Part shown: positions 62,926 through 64,000 of the stretch, piece after piece
Layout of the letters: each line of letters starts with the position of its first letter
Position numbering within the stretch: position 1 is the stretch's first letter
Assembly (NCBI GenBank): GCA_018376135.1
Contig: JAHABX010000005.1
Coordinates: forward strand, 1 to 64,000
DNA length: 64,000 bases
Source of the DNA: Clostridiales bacterium
GTDB lineage: Bacteria > Bacillota > Clostridia > Lachnospirales > Lachnospiraceae
Direction of reading: 5' to 3'
Notes under the pieces: generated by a model
Databases searched by the model: none
Told to the model about the DNA's origin: nothing
What the model saw: the letters and a program-made list of their open reading frames with translations, nothing else
Position numbers and translations under genes: made by a program

Positions 62926-64000
62926 ATGGAGTTTCGGGATCTGAAAAAGCAGTATCAGGTGCTGAAGCCTGAGATGGATGCAGCGATCAGCCAGGTGCTG
63001 GAGGCTTCCAATTATATCAGCGGGAAGCAGGTGGCAGAGCTGGAGACAGAGCTGGCAGAATATGTGGGTGTGAAGCACTGTATTACCTGTGCCAACGGAA
63101 CGGATGCACTGACACTGGCACTGATGGCATGGGGAATCGGAGAAGGGGATGCGGTATTTGTACCGGACTTTACCTTTTTCTCATCGGCAGAGACGGTGGC
63201 ATATGAGGGAGCCACTCCGGTATTTACGGATATTCTGGAGGATACCTTTAATATGGATCCGGACAGTCTGGAGCGTGCGGTACAGGCAGTTCTGGCAGAA
63301 GGAAAGCTGACGCCCAGAGTGATCGTAACGGTGGATCTGTTCGGTCTTCCGGCAGATTATGTAAGGATCCGTGCCATTGCGGATAAATACCGGATGTATA
63401 TTCTGGAGGATGCGGCCCAGGGCTTTGGCGGCATGTATCACGGAAAACGCGCGGGAAGCTTTGGAGATATCTCCACCACTTCCTTCTTCCCGGCAAAGCC
63501 TCTGGGATGCTACGGAGACGGCGGGGCTGTCTTCACAGACAATGAAGAATGGGCAGACCTTTTAAGATCCTACCGGATCCATGGAAAAGGCAGCGATAAA
63601 TATGATAATGTACGCATCGGGATGAATTCCCGACTGGATACGATTCAGGCAGCGGTTCTTCAGGTGAAGCTGAAGGCGTTCCGGGAGTATGAGCTGAAGG
63701 ATGTGGATGGGATTGCGGCAGGCTATACGAATGAACTGAAGGACTGTGTGAAGGTTCCGATGATTCCGGAGGGGCTTGGTTCCGGCTGGGCACAGTACAG
63801 CATTCTTCTGAAGGACGAAGAGGAGCGGGATGCAGTACAGACTTATCTGAAGGAACAGGGGGTGCCTTCTATGGTTTATTATCCCAGGGGAATGCATCAG
63901 CAGACGGCATTCGCAGGATGCAGTCTGTATGGGGAGACATTTCCGGTGACCTCCCATGTGTGTGAACGGGTGCTTGCCCTGCCCTTGTCCCCATACCTGA
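62926..64000 (+). CDS. WbpE-like sugar aminotransferase, cut by the window end
   Basis: An open frame from ATG 62926 to the last base (at least 358 aa), so the stop is outside. It is a DegT/DnrJ/EryC1 PLP enzyme: EFRDLKKQYQVLKPEMDAAI, CANGTDALTLALMAWGIG, EDAAQGFGG and the PLP Lys in TSFFPAKPLGCYGDGGA. These features, including the F-F-P-x-K-P-L-G-x-Y-G-D-G-G segment, are those of WbpE, which aminates UDP-3-keto-GlcNAcA at C3 with glutamate and works with WbpB. It completes the WbpA/B/E set. The full-length protein should end about 10-20 residues beyond the window. Confidence 0.93.
   Translation, partial: MEFRDLKKQYQVLKPEMDAAISQVLEASNYISGKQVAELETELAEYVGVKHCITCANGTDALTLALMAWGIGEGDAVFVPDFTFFSSAETVAYEGATPVFTDILEDTFNMDPDSLERAVQAVLAEGKLTPRVIVTVDLFGLPADYVRIRAIADKYRMYILEDAAQGFGGMYHGKRAGSFGDISTTSFFPAKPLGCYGDGGAVFTDNEEWADLLRSYRIHGKGSDKYDNVRIGMNSRLDTIQAAVLQVKLKAFREYELKDVDGIAAGYTNELKDCVKVPMIPEGLGSGWAQYSILLKDEEERDAVQTYLKEQGVPSMVYYPRGMHQQTAFAGCSLYGETFPVTSHVCERVLALPLSPYL

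Overview
The window looks like a chromosomal accessory region of a gut-type Firmicute, most likely Lachnospiraceae. This is inferred from AGGAGG-type ribosome binding sites, a I-C-type CRISPR repeat, Clostridia-style exopolysaccharide genes and a GH25/ricin-lectin/DUF5722 secreted protein; the genus cannot be told. No rRNA, tRNA or transposase was recognised. Base composition is mosaic: about 16.6-28.4 kb is clearly AT-rich, while 4.8-13.4 kb and 49.6-64 kb are much richer in GC.

Layout. (1) 1-3867: trailer end of a large CRISPR array (33-nt repeats, I-C type, more than 55 units in view), decaying at its right end. The leader and any cas genes lie left of the window. (2) 3903-4579: a HicAB toxin-antitoxin locus with its own promoter and a TACGTA double box; the toxin start codon appears lost. 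(3) 4604-13441: a tight rightward operon with a small unknown protein, a KAP-family P-loop NTPase, a 1316-aa NACHT protein and a 1071-aa STAND-type NTPase whose N-terminal domain carries a HEPN-like R-N-x4-H motif. This is a candidate undescribed anti-phage module lying between CRISPR/TA and capsule genes. (4) 13537-28433: a Wzx/Wzy polysaccharide locus with an initiating transferase, Wzz, UDP-sugar dehydrogenase, glycosyltransferases, acetyltransferase, polymerase and flippase. Two of its genes contain G9 tracts, one in frame and one shifting the frame, which suggests phase variation. (5) 28516-34200: a 1894-aa secreted GH25 / six-trefoil lectin / DUF5722 protein. (6) 34328-49559: a second polysaccharide block with its own promoter and leader hairpin, a second polymerase-like protein, a second flippase, glycosyltransferases, an acyltransferase and a kinase/nucleotidyltransferase/HAD trio. 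It ends at a convergent terminator plus a divergent glycosyltransferase pair. (7) 49603-64000: a third block for unusual amino sugars. It has PglF/PglE/PglC-like genes followed by a PLP decarboxylase and an ATP-grasp ligase, then WbpA, WbpB and WbpE-like enzymes enclosing an LpxD-like acyltransferase, a DltA-like adenylating enzyme, a second PLP decarboxylase and a DltC-like carrier protein. Together these suggest that a carrier-bound, decarboxylated acyl or aminoacyl group is placed on an amino sugar.

Most genes are on the + strand with short gaps or 1-20 nt overlaps, so several long operons are likely. The last gene (WbpE-like) runs off the right edge.
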